Part shown: piece after piece, positions 1 to 7,119 of the stretch
Layout of the letters: each line of letters begins with the position of its first letter
Position numbering within the stretch: the first letter of the stretch is position 1
Program-made: the position numbers and the translations under genes
The notes under the pieces: generated by a model
What the model saw: the letters and a program-made list of their open reading frames with translations, nothing else
What the model was told of the DNA's origin: nothing
The model's database searches: none
NCBI GenBank assembly: GCA_050943575.1
Contig: JBMNPL010000013.1
Location: forward strand, 1 to 16,209
Direction of reading: 5' to 3'
DNA: 16,209 nucleotides
DNA from: WRCA01 sp050943575
GTDB taxonomy: Bacteria; Pseudomonadota; Alphaproteobacteria; Rs-D84

Positions 1-30
1 AATTTAAAAATCATTTAACGCATTAATTAT

Positions 31-35
31 AGGGG
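31..35 (+). promoter_or_regulatory. Shine-Dalgarno site that decides the first start codon
   Basis: AGGGG lies 7 nt before the ATG at 43 and only 1 nt before the ATG at 37, so the second ATG is the better start. The same AATTATAGGGG string precedes the gene at 1661. Confidence 0.55.
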
Positions 36-42
36 AATGAAA

Positions 43-339
43 ATGATATATCCATTTGAACAAGAAAGAAAAAAAGATAATAAAAGGCAGATTATTATAA
101 ATATGTCAGTTGGAATTGTTGCTGCTACATGTTCTGTTTTTGCTACTTATGTATCTACCCAGATATTAAAAAACAATAAAAACATTACAGCCAAACAAGA
201 GCAAGTAAATTCTATAGCAGAACAAAAAGCATTAGAACAACAAAAAGAATCTGCAGGATTTTCAATAGGGTTTGCCGCTTCATGCGGTTTGTTATCACTT
301 GCTAGTTTTATAAGAGCTGGTCAAAAAATACGGGGATAA
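43..339 (+). CDS. Small two-helix membrane protein, unknown function
   Basis: I do not recognise this 98-99 residue protein. A basic, polar N-terminus (about residues 1-17) is followed by a hydrophobic segment (about 18-40), a polar Gln/Glu/Lys-rich stretch likely to form a short coiled coil (about 43-70) and a second hydrophobic segment (about 71-91) with a basic tail. This predicts a hairpin-like inner-membrane protein. Two in-frame ATGs exist, at 37 and 43. I chose 43 because the AGGGG at 31-35 lies 7 nt upstream of it but only 1 nt from the ATG at 37. The gene is followed at once by a hairpin terminator, so it looks like the end of, or all of, a short transcript. Its leader shares an 11-base sequence with that of the membrane gene at 1661. 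No function is claimed. Confidence 0.7.
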   Translation: MIYPFEQERKKDNKRQIIINMSVGIVAATCSVFATYVSTQILKNNKNITAKQEQVNSIAEQKALEQQKESAGFSIGFAASCGLLSLASFIRAGQKIRG

Positions 340-358
340 AAATAAAGTATAATTTTAT

Positions 359-390
359 AAGCCCGTGTGTAATGCGGGCTTGATTTTTTT
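359..390 (+). terminator. Rho-independent terminator after the small membrane gene
   Basis: AAGCCCG (359-365) pairs with CGGGCTT (375-381) around a 9-nt loop and is followed by seven T (384-390). The T-tract also forms part of the likely dnaJ promoter. Confidence 0.85.
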
Positions 391-407
391 GTGTATAGCA
401 TTATATT
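380..407 (+). promoter_or_regulatory. Probable dnaJ promoter nested in the upstream terminator
   Basis: TTGATT (380-385), a 16-nt spacer and TATATT (402-407) resemble a sigma-70 promoter. The expected start of transcription is about 414-415, only 3-4 nt before the dnaJ ATG at 418. The -35 side reads CTTGATT, which also resembles a heat-shock sigma-32 -35 element, so the sigma factor cannot be decided from sequence alone. Confidence 0.5.
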
Positions 408-417
408 CTAAATCACT

Positions 418-1536
418 ATGAGTAAAAATCTTTATGATATTTTAGGTGTTGCAAAAAATGCGTCTGATGCGGATATTAAAAAAGCATATCACCGGCTGGT
501 TATGAAACATCATCCTGATAAAAATCCGGGGGATAAATCAGCCGAAGAAAAATTCAAAGAAATTAATAATGCTTTTGATATATTAAAAGATCCTCAAAAA
601 CGCGCTGCTTATGATCAATTTGGTGATGCTGCTTTTGCAGGTGGTAATGGTGCGTCCGCAGGTGGCTTTTCCGGAAATCCATTTGGTAATATGGGTGGTG
701 GCACATTCAGATTTGATATGGGTGGTGGCAATATGGAAGATATTATCAAAGAAGCCATGAAATCTTTTGGGATGGGCGGTTTTGATATGGGTGGTAATGA
801 ATCCGCCCAGCATGTTGGACGTGATATGCTGCATGAAATTGAAATCTCATTAAAAGATGCGTATCTAGGAAAAACTGAAACGGTTAAATTTACCAGTGGT
901 GTGAGTTGTGAAAAATGTAATGGGCATGGAACTGCTGATGGTAAACAAGCACCAACTTGCAAAACATGTAACGGAACAGGCGCTGTTCGGACTCGTCGTG
1001 GTTTATTTGCAATGGAATCAGTATGTCCAGATTGTCGTGGATTGGGGCGCAAGGTTTCTAAAAAATGTAGTGATTGTGATGGGATGGGGGTTGTTAAAAA
1101 ACGTCGTGAAATTCAGGTAAAAATTCCAGCCGGCATCCAAGACGGCACCAGAATGCGATTTGCAGGGCAGGGCGAAGCAGGTATAATGGGCGCACCTGCT
1201 GGTGATTTTTTCGTAGATGTTTATGTTTTACCAGATAAACAATTTAAACGAGTTGGGCGAGATTTGTTTATGCGTGAAAGTGTTCCATTTACAACACTTG
1301 CGCTGGGTGGGGAAATTGATATTAAAACAATTGATGATAAAAAATTAGGTGTAAAAATCCCAAGCGGAACCCAAGTCGGTGAACGCATGCGTGTTCGTGG
1401 TCGTGGTTTTCCAGGTGGTGATTTATTTATAGAAATAACAACACATGTTCCAACTAAATTAACAGATAAACAGAAAAAGGCTTTAAAAGAATTTTCAGGC
1501 GAAATAACTAACGAAAAGAAAAATAGATTTTTTTAA
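418..1536 (+). CDS. dnaJ: Chaperone DnaJ (Hsp40, type I)
   Basis: DnaJ stimulates the ATPase of DnaK and delivers unfolded clients to it in the cytoplasm. The 372-residue length is typical. The J domain occupies about residues 3-70 with the essential HPD at 32-34. A Gly/Phe-rich linker follows (about 73-130). The zinc-binding region has all four CxxCxGxG-type repeats (CEKCNGHG, CKTCNGTG, CPDCRGLG, CSDCDGMG; about 164-224). The C-terminal client-binding and dimerisation domains follow. The start is fixed because the J domain begins at residue 4. There is no Shine-Dalgarno sequence before the ATG, and the likely promoter ends about 10 nt upstream, so the mRNA may be leaderless. No dnaK or grpE lies in the window. 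Monocistronic between two terminators. Confidence 0.97.
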   Translation: MSKNLYDILGVAKNASDADIKKAYHRLVMKHHPDKNPGDKSAEEKFKEINNAFDILKDPQKRAAYDQFGDAAFAGGNGASAGGFSGNPFGNMGGGTFRFDMGGGNMEDIIKEAMKSFGMGGFDMGGNESAQHVGRDMLHEIEISLKDAYLGKTETVKFTSGVSCEKCNGHGTADGKQAPTCKTCNGTGAVRTRRGLFAMESVCPDCRGLGRKVSKKCSDCDGMGVVKKRREIQVKIPAGIQDGTRMRFAGQGEAGIMGAPAGDFFVDVYVLPDKQFKRVGRDLFMRESVPFTTLALGGEIDIKTIDDKKLGVKIPSGTQVGERMRVRGRGFPGGDLFIEITTHVPTKLTDKQKKALKEFSGEITNEKKNRFF

Positions 1537-1560
1537 TCAAAACAAATTCTTATTTAAAAC

Positions 1561-1587
1561 AAGGGGATAATTATCCCTTTTATTTTT
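1561..1587 (+). terminator. Rho-independent terminator of dnaJ
   Basis: GGGAT (1564-1568) pairs with ATCCC (1573-1577) around AATT. The stem extends by G-T and A-T pairs to 1561/1580 and is followed by a T-rich tail to 1587. Confidence 0.75.
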
Positions 1588-1597
1588 GAATTAAAAA

Positions 1598-1626
1598 TTG
1601 ACAAATAGTATAATTATAATTATTAT
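1598..1626 (+). promoter_or_regulatory. Strong sigma-70-type promoter of the Cys/His membrane gene
   Basis: A perfect TTGACA (1598-1603), an exact 17-nt spacer and TATTAT (1621-1626). This gives a leader of about 28 nt carrying AGGGG (1648-1652) before the ATG at 1661. Confidence 0.75.
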
Positions 1627-1660
1627 TTGATTTATAATTTAAATTATAGGGGTTATTTAT

Positions 1661-2476
1661 ATGACAAAGAAAGAAAAAGCTAAATGTATTTTTTATTTTG
1701 CAGCGTTCTTGGGTTTAATGAATTGTGGGATAAGGATTATTCAAAAAGTGCCTAAATTGTCAGAATTTGACTATGCAGAAAATGGTAAATTTTTGCTCGG
1801 AGTGATACTTTTGATGTTATCTGGTGTAAGTTTAGAACATGGTTGGAATGCTGTTTTTAAATGGTACGATGATAAAAAAAACTCTAAAATGCCCGTATGT
1901 CCACATCGTAATATTATGGAAACAGATCCAAAAACAATAGGTGAAATTTTAAAAATCTTATTAAGAAGTGATAAAAAAGCATATCTTGGTAGTTTTGCCA
2001 CATATACTAGTGATATTGATATAGATACAAAATCAGGAAAATTCACATTTTCCAATCCACATATTTGTTATTTTTATAGGAATGGGTATTGTGGCGCTAA
2101 CAAAAAACAAATATTTGAAGATTGTATAACAACATTTGATAATATAGATAAATTCCGTATTAAAAAATCTATTATGGGTCTATTAACATGCCCTCATAAA
2201 AAAATGATGGAAGCAGGCTTACCAGAAATAGAAAATACATTAAAATTAGCGAATAATTTTATGGATGACCCTGTTGCAAATAGTTTTAAATATCAGTTAT
2301 ATGAAGTTTGTGCAGATAAAAATGATTTTACCAAACCAAAAATATGTTCTTTCTATAAACAAGGTTTTTGTCAGGCAACTGGGGGTTTAAAACAATCAAG
2401 ATTGTTTTCATCATGCAAATATACTGCAAAAGTCATAGAAGCAGCAAAACAAACACTTGAGCAAAAAAGTAAATAA
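1661..2476 (+). CDS. Membrane protein with duplicated Cys/His (CPH ... C-x7-C) module, unknown function
   Basis: I do not recognise this 271-residue protein as a named family. Two hydrophobic segments (about residues 9-27 and 43-58) anchor it in the membrane. The rest contains two copies of one Cys/His pattern. Copy 1 is C80-P-H82 ... C136-x7-C144-x10-C155. Copy 2 is C177-P-H179 ... C229-x7-C237-x14-C252. The C-x7-C core reads ICYFYRNGYC in one copy and ICSFYKQGFC in the other, followed by FEDC or FSSC. An extra C217 lies in copy 2. The spacing and the C-x-F-Y-x-x-G-x-C look recall the first half of eukaryotic CCCH zinc fingers, so metal binding is a reasonable inference, but homology is not shown. 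The gene has its own strong promoter and terminator. Disulfide bonding outside the cytoplasm is an alternative role for the cysteines. Confidence 0.8.
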   Translation: MTKKEKAKCIFYFAAFLGLMNCGIRIIQKVPKLSEFDYAENGKFLLGVILLMLSGVSLEHGWNAVFKWYDDKKNSKMPVCPHRNIMETDPKTIGEILKILLRSDKKAYLGSFATYTSDIDIDTKSGKFTFSNPHICYFYRNGYCGANKKQIFEDCITTFDNIDKFRIKKSIMGLLTCPHKKMMEAGLPEIENTLKLANNFMDDPVANSFKYQLYEVCADKNDFTKPKICSFYKQGFCQATGGLKQSRLFSSCKYTAKVIEAAKQTLEQKSK

Positions 2477-2505
2477 AAAATCCCGTTGAATGACGGGATT
2501 TTTTT
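2475..2505. terminator. Bidirectional terminator between convergent genes
   Basis: AAAAATCCCGT (2476-2486) pairs with ACGGGATTTTT (2493-2503) around a 6-nt loop. It has a T-tract on both strands, so it ends the rightward gene at 1661-2476 and the leftward suf operon. It reaches into the last codon of the permease gene. Confidence 0.88.
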
Positions 2506-3532
2506 AATCTTCTTCTTTATCTGGAATTTCTCCATCCGCAGATAACAAAATCGCAATCCATCTTGTTTTATCAAATTGTGCAGTAATTATAAATGTCGCC
2601 ACCAATAACGGTACACTGAAAAACATTCCAATTGCACCCCATACCATTCCCCAAAATACTAAATTTATTAAAATTGCAAGTGTACTTAAATTTAATGTTT
2701 TTCCAGTAAGTTTGGGTTCAATTATATTACTTAATAAAATTTGTATCGCTATTAATCCACCTGCGACTAATAATGGTATTTGCAATGTACTGGCTGTAAT
2801 TAATGAATAAATTACAGGTAAAGATATAGAAACAATTGCGCCAAATGTCGGGATATAATTTGTAATAAAAACAACAAACGCCCAAACACTTGCAAATTCA
2901 ACACCCAGATAATTAAGCCATAAATAAGCCAAAATTGCTGTCGCAGCCGATACAACAGTTTTCATAAACATATATTTTTTCATATTGCTTCCAATTGAAT
3001 CTAAAATAAAGTTTACTTTTTTAAACTTACGATTATCAGGAAATAAACGGGATATTTTCTTTTTAAATGTGCTTTGTTCTATAAACATAAATAACATATA
3101 AATCAAAACTATCCCCAGTGATAACATCGCATTACCAACAGATAAACTAACATTTGTCGCAATCGCTGTAAAATTAGGTAAATTAGATGGGTTGATTTTT
3201 ATACCAAAAACATCAGAAAAATAATGTGTTAATGTTATAAGGCTTGATTGGATTTCGGGCAAACGAGAATAAAGTTCTATAAACATTGGTTTTATTTGTG
3301 TTGAAAAACCATAAACAAATCCCCCAAGAGTAGCGATTGTTAATAAAATTGTAATAATATCAAAAGTTTTATTTAACCGATTATTATCTTTATATGGAAA
3401 TAACTTTCTATAGTAAGCCACAATCGCATTTGTTAAATACCATAAAAAAGCCGCGATTATCAAAGGGACAAATACAGGCTTTCCCAATACCAATACAACT
3501 AAAACACCAAGAAAAAGTATAATTCCGTTCAT
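2504..3532 (-). CDS. AI-2E family permease (TqsA/PerM-like membrane transporter)
   Basis: This 342-residue inner-membrane protein matches the AI-2E (formerly UPF0118) family. It has paired N-terminal hydrophobic segments (about 4-36 and 57-77), a mid-protein soluble loop (about 80-125), then a cluster of helices. Family landmarks are NYIPTFGA (225-232), NIIEPKLTG (269-277) and FWGMVWGAIGMFFSVPL (293-309). Members export or exchange small solutes: TqsA affects autoinducer-2 and others exchange Na+ or Li+ for H+. The substrate cannot be predicted here. The start codon overlaps the stop of the upstream membrane gene in an ATGA, so translation is probably coupled. It is the last gene of the leftward operon that contains sufB and sufC and stops at the bidirectional terminator. 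Confidence 0.9.
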   Translation of the reverse strand: MNGIILFLGVLVVLVLGKPVFVPLIIAAFLWYLTNAIVAYYRKLFPYKDNNRLNKTFDIITILLTIATLGGFVYGFSTQIKPMFIELYSRLPEIQSSLITLTHYFSDVFGIKINPSNLPNFTAIATNVSLSVGNAMLSLGIVLIYMLFMFIEQSTFKKKISRLFPDNRKFKKVNFILDSIGSNMKKYMFMKTVVSAATAILAYLWLNYLGVEFASVWAFVVFITNYIPTFGAIVSISLPVIYSLITASTLQIPLLVAGGLIAIQILLSNIIEPKLTGKTLNLSTLAILINLVFWGMVWGAIGMFFSVPLLVATFIITAQFDKTRWIAILLSADGEIPDKEED

Positions 3533-4434
3533 TGTTTATTTACTTCAGTTATTTCAATTTGTTCACCAATAATTTGTGTTTGTTTTGGTAAATATGTTAA
3601 TGTAATTAATATTCCAATTACAGCAACAATATTTAAAATAATAATACCAGTTGAAAATAATCCACTAATATTATTACGTAATTTTTTCCACATTAATATG
3701 ATTAACATTAATAATGAAGCGGCATAAAATATAATTATAGTTTTAATTCCTGTTGTTATCATTACACCGCCAAACGTAATAAAAATTAAAAAAGTTAAAA
3801 TAGTATTTGATGGTTTTCTAACTATCCAATTGGTTAATTCATCAAATGCTTTAAATTTTGTTTTTATGGTATCAGACGTTTTTTTATTATCTGGTAATAA
3901 AAATCCAGAATACCAGAATAAATTTATTCCCAATGGCATAGATAACCAAAGTTTCCATTTAGGAACATTTTGATTTCTTGCGCGACAAAATAAACTTTTT
4001 ATTTTTAATAATCCATTTCCAATTAAGAAAATAGTCAACATACCGATAAATATTGTTAAAATTACAGCCATATTAAAATTAGTAACAATTCGTGGTAGCA
4101 AAATAGATAAAAATCCAATTATTAAAATTAATATCACACTAAGTATATTTTGTGCTGTATTAAGCATAATAAAACTTTTATGATTTAATTTATCGTCTGA
4201 TGTCCAACGTATTATCTTATAAGTAGAAAAAACAAAGATTGCTAACATAGCAATAATAGAAATAATTTTTATAACCTGAAAATATTGATTTGTAAAAAAT
4301 AAATTCATTAATGTTAATAAAATTATTGTTAAAACGGAAAATAATCCTGTAAATTTCAATGGTGCAACAAACAACCATTCTGAAAGATTTGATGTTTTTA
4401 TTTTATTATCCGCAGTTTTTTGTTTTATTGACAT
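3529..4434 (-). CDS. Multi-pass membrane protein in suf operon, unknown function
   Basis: I do not recognise this 301-residue protein. It is strongly hydrophobic, with about seven or eight likely transmembrane segments (near 28-47, 52-73, 94-114, 121-140, 163-180, 211-229, 232-250 and 260-282). A basic cytoplasmic-looking loop (about 143-162) and a polar loop (about 182-205) break up the helices. No catalytic or transport motif is evident. An AAAGGA-type ribosome site precedes the ATG. It starts 27 nt downstream of sufC and overlaps the AI-2E permease by 4 nt, so it belongs to the same transcript and may work with the permease. It occupies the place where sufD often follows sufC, but nothing in it resembles SufD. 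Confidence 0.78.
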   Translation of the reverse strand: MSIKQKTADNKIKTSNLSEWLFVAPLKFTGLFSVLTIILLTLMNLFFTNQYFQVIKIISIIAMLAIFVFSTYKIIRWTSDDKLNHKSFIMLNTAQNILSVILILIIGFLSILLPRIVTNFNMAVILTIFIGMLTIFLIGNGLLKIKSLFCRARNQNVPKWKLWLSMPLGINLFWYSGFLLPDNKKTSDTIKTKFKAFDELTNWIVRKPSNTILTFLIFITFGGVMITTGIKTIIIFYAASLLMLIILMWKKLRNNISGLFSTGIIILNIVAVIGILITLTYLPKQTQIIGEQIEITEVNKQ

Positions 4435-4461
4435 TTTTCTAATCCTTTTTGCTTCATTATC

Positions 4462-5145
4462 TTATTCTATCACAATTTTACCATTTGATAAAGATGTGAT
4501 TGCGGTTGGGGATACTAATTGAGTAAATTTTTCTTGATGTGAAATAAATAAAAATGTGGTTTCAGACATTTCGTGCATAATTTCAGCAAATAATTTTTGT
4601 GTGGCGATATCTGTTCCGGAATCAGGTTCATCTAAAATAGCTAATTTAGGATTTATCATTAACAGACGTAAAAACATTAATTTTTTTCGTTCACCACCAG
4701 AAAAACCTATATTTACACTACGATTTAACCATTCTTTTGGGATATTTAATCTTTTACATGCATCTTCCATTTTGGTTAAAAAATCGCTTATTAATAAATC
4801 TTTACCAGTTTGAAATTTATAATGCGCCGTCATAGAATGTTTTAATAAACTTGTTATTGTTAATCCGCTAATTTCAGGAACATTTTGTGCACCGATAAAA
4901 ATCCCCATTAATGCACGTGTAGTTGTATTTGTATCTGTAATATCTTGATTATCAAAAATTATATTTCCAGATTTAACTTTGTATTCAAAATTACCAGCAA
5001 TTGTTTGAACCAAGGTTGTTTTTCCAGAACCATTATCACCATGTAGTAAATGTCGGGCACCTTTTACCACATTCAAATTAATATCACGTAATAATTCTTT
5101 ATCTTCAAATAATACATTAATATTTTTTATTTCAAGTAAATTCAT
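4462..5145 (-). CDS. sufC: Fe-S cluster assembly ATPase SufC
   Basis: SufC is the cytoplasmic ABC-type ATPase of the SUF machine. It binds SufB (and SufD) and drives the rearrangement needed to build an Fe-S cluster. The protein is 227 residues, slightly short for the usual near 250. It has Walker A GDNGSGKTT (36-44), the ABC signature FSGGERKK (148-155), Walker B LAILDEPDSGTD (168-179) and the H-loop ISHQEK (201-206). The DSG just after Walker B, where SufC usually reads DSGLD, separates it from ordinary transport ATPases. There are no membrane segments. It lies 3 nt downstream of sufB with an AGGAGT ribosome site that overlaps the end of sufB. sufD, sufS, sufE/U and sufA are not in this window. 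Confidence 0.95.
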   Translation of the reverse strand: MNLLEIKNINVLFEDKELLRDINLNVVKGARHLLHGDNGSGKTTLVQTIAGNFEYKVKSGNIIFDNQDITDTNTTTRALMGIFIGAQNVPEISGLTITSLLKHSMTAHYKFQTGKDLLISDFLTKMEDACKRLNIPKEWLNRSVNIGFSGGERKKLMFLRLLMINPKLAILDEPDSGTDIATQKLFAEIMHEMSETTFLFISHQEKFTQLVSPTAITSLSNGKIVIE

Positions 5146-5148
5146 ATT

Positions 5149-6450
5149 TTACTCCTGACTTTTTAAAGCCATTTGAATTAATTGTTTACTTTCTACTAAA
5201 AATTCCATCGGTAATCTAGAAATTACAGGTGCTGCCATGCCACCGATAATTAATGCAGTTGCTTCATCTTCATTTAACCCCGCCATTTTTAAATAAAGCA
5301 GGGCGGCCGCATCAATCGCGCCTGTGGTTGCTTCGTGGCTTTGCTCGTTTTCGCAATTTCCAAGAATAATTGTTGGTAAAGTATTCAGAGTCGCTTTATT
5401 ACCAATCATTCTACTATCACATTTACTAGCATTTTTTGCATTTTTTATATTTTTACCAAATGAAACCATAGACCTGAACGTTTGTTTAGATTTTTCTGAT
5501 GCTATACCATAAGAAACTATGTTTGAAGTAGTTTTATCAGCAACATGAATCATTTTTGTTCCTGTGTCGGCTTGTTGATCCTCGCGGGTGATAGAAAGAG
5601 AGTAAAAATCACTATGTGCACCGGTTCCTGATAAAATAGATGATGGATATTTCCAAGTTTTTGCGCTACCTACTTCAATTTGAGTCCATAATAATTTTGC
5701 ATTTTTTTCCACACGACCGCGTTTAGTTACGAAATTATAAATATTATTTGCCCAATTTTGAACAGTTGCATATTTTACGACAGAACTATCCATCGCGATA
5801 ATTTCTACAACCCCGCTATGAAGTTGATGATTTGGGCGACGTGGTGCGCTACAACCTTCCATATAAGATAATTCTGCACCGGATTCCGCAATAATTAATG
5901 TGCGTTCAAATTGACCAATTTTTGCAGTTTCTATTCTGAAATAACTGGCTAAATCAATCGGACATTTTATATTTTTTGGAATATAAACAAATGTTCCATC
6001 AGAAAATACCGCGGCATTTAATGCTGCGAAGAAATTATCATTTGATGGCACAACTGTCCCCAGATATTTTTTTATTAAATCTGGATGTTTTTGAGTTGCT
6101 TCGGAAAAGGGTAAAAATATAATTCCCAGTTTTTTAAGTTCAGATGTATAGCTAGTATTTACAGATTTAGAATCAATTACTAAATCTGTCGCCATTCCCA
6201 GCAAGGCATTTTGTTCTTCAATTGGTAATCCCATTGCTTCGTATGTTTTTTTTAAATCAGAATTATCAATTGGCTCGGCTTCGTGGAAATAATCTTGTGC
6301 GTTATAATCAATAGGTTCATAATCTATTTCAGCCCAATGTGGTTCCTTCATTGTTTTCCATATTTCAAATGCATTTAGTCGCCAATCAAGCAACCATTTT
6401 GGCTCGGCTCTTTTTTTAGAAATTTCCAAGATAGTTTTTTCAGAAAACAT
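5149..6450 (-). CDS. sufB: Fe-S cluster scaffold SufB
   Basis: SufB is the scaffold on which the SUF machine assembles Fe-S clusters from persulfide sulfur. The 433 residues cover the SufB N-terminal helical part (RAEPKWLLDWRLNAFEIW, 14-31), the beta-helix core and the C-terminal helical part (LPMEFLVES, 413-421). Residues matching E. coli C254, C405, H433 and E434 are present as C200 (MEGCSAP), C344 (KCDSRMIG), H372 and E373 (SHEATTG). These assignments come from remembered alignments. The protein starts where the conserved region of E. coli SufB begins and lacks about 50 N-terminal residues. Its ATG directly follows the stop of the upstream gene (TAAATG), so translation is probably coupled. 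Intact SufB residues with no SufD nearby leave open whether it works as a SufB homodimer. Confidence 0.95.
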   Translation of the reverse strand: MFSEKTILEISKKRAEPKWLLDWRLNAFEIWKTMKEPHWAEIDYEPIDYNAQDYFHEAEPIDNSDLKKTYEAMGLPIEEQNALLGMATDLVIDSKSVNTSYTSELKKLGIIFLPFSEATQKHPDLIKKYLGTVVPSNDNFFAALNAAVFSDGTFVYIPKNIKCPIDLASYFRIETAKIGQFERTLIIAESGAELSYMEGCSAPRRPNHQLHSGVVEIIAMDSSVVKYATVQNWANNIYNFVTKRGRVEKNAKLLWTQIEVGSAKTWKYPSSILSGTGAHSDFYSLSITREDQQADTGTKMIHVADKTTSNIVSYGIASEKSKQTFRSMVSFGKNIKNAKNASKCDSRMIGNKATLNTLPTIILGNCENEQSHEATTGAIDAAALLYLKMAGLNEDEATALIIGGMAAPVISRLPMEFLVESKQLIQMALKSQE

Positions 6451-6981
6451 TTAATTACTAGTTGCTAATTGTCGGGCTTGGGTAAGCAAAGTTATTGTTT
6501 GCCCCAATAATCCGTCTGAAAAAGCGGATACTAATAATCCATCAGAATCTGTTTCAGTCAAATGATTTAAAAAATTAGAAGCATGTTCAATATATATTTC
6601 TGTTGCTCGTGCAACCGCAGAATCAAGTTTAATTGCTTGACGCATTTGCTCTAAAACATAAGGGTTTTTTGAATATTCATCCATTAATCCACCAGCCCAT
6701 TGCCATAATGGATGTTCTGGTGTTTCACGTTGTTTTATACCGATAACAGATGTAATAGCTATAAGTTGTTGTAATAAATCTTGATAGATTATTTCTGAAT
6801 TTTGCACAATTGTATTTGTTGCTTCTTTAGATTTGAGTGTATTTTGCATTTTTACAATAGTTGCGGTTAACGTATTTAATTTTTTATTTAGTAAACTAGT
6901 TCTTTTTATTAAAAATATACTTACAAGAAAAAGTAAAAATCCAAAACCGGCAGATATAATAGAAAAAATTTCATAATTCAT
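6451..6981 (-). CDS. Membrane-anchored coiled-coil protein upstream of sufB, unknown function
   Basis: I do not recognise this 176-residue protein. One N-terminal transmembrane segment (about residues 7-25) is followed by a basic turn and a likely coiled coil (about 28-60). The rest is an alpha-helical, mostly acidic domain (about 64-176) with a central patch PEHPLWQWAGGLMDEY (about 88-103). The topology resembles a membrane-tethered helical adaptor rather than an enzyme, and no catalytic motif is visible. It is the first gene of the leftward operon, has an AAGGA ribosome site, and its TAA stop abuts the sufB ATG. That arrangement implies coupled expression with SufB and a possible role in placing SUF assembly near the membrane, which is inference only. 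Confidence 0.78.
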   Translation of the reverse strand: MNYEIFSIISAGFGFLLFLVSIFLIKRTSLLNKKLNTLTATIVKMQNTLKSKEATNTIVQNSEIIYQDLLQQLIAITSVIGIKQRETPEHPLWQWAGGLMDEYSKNPYVLEQMRQAIKLDSAVARATEIYIEHASNFLNHLTETDSDGLLVSAFSDGLLGQTITLLTQARQLATSN

Positions 6982-7002
6982 ATCAAATTCCTTTTTATTT
7001 TG

Positions 7003-7030
7003 ATTCTAGCATAATTTTTGTTAATCACAA
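7003..7030 (-). promoter_or_regulatory. Promoter of the suf-containing operon
   Basis: Read on the minus strand: TTGTGA (7030-7025), a 16-nt spacer and TAGAAT (7008-7003), preceded by TGC, which gives an extended -10. Transcription would start about 15 nt before the ATG at 6981. A GANTC methylation-type site (7002-7006) overlaps the -10. Confidence 0.6.
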
Positions 7031-7058
7031 AATCTAACAATACTAAACTACTATTGTC

Positions 7059-7088
7059 TTGACGACGATTCGCAAAAATTGCTACAAT
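7059..7088 (+). promoter_or_regulatory. Promoter of the TcpQ-secretin unit
   Basis: TTGACG (7059-7064), an 18-nt spacer and TACAAT (7083-7088), giving a leader of about 25 nt with GGAAAGG (7111-7117) just before the ATG at 7120. It diverges from the suf operon promoter. A GATTC site lies in the spacer (7067-7071). Confidence 0.65.
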
Positions 7089-7119
7089 ATAGATAAATTA
7101 TAACATAAAAGGAAAGGTT

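Noticed and set aside
615..1052. Long minus-strand frame inside dnaJ
   Set aside because: Antisense shadow of the Gly-rich and zinc-finger region. dnaJ has full domain support.
1564..1577. Perfect palindrome GGGATAATTATCCC as a regulator-binding site
   Set aside because: It directly follows dnaJ and leads into a T-rich tail, so a terminator stem explains it better.
3529..4434. The membrane protein after sufC as a divergent SufD
   Set aside because: It is multi-pass hydrophobic with no beta-helix pattern or C-terminal SufD motif.
7021..7029. TTAATCACA as a DnaA box
   Set aside because: Two mismatches to the consensus and a single copy; it also overlaps the suf operon -35.
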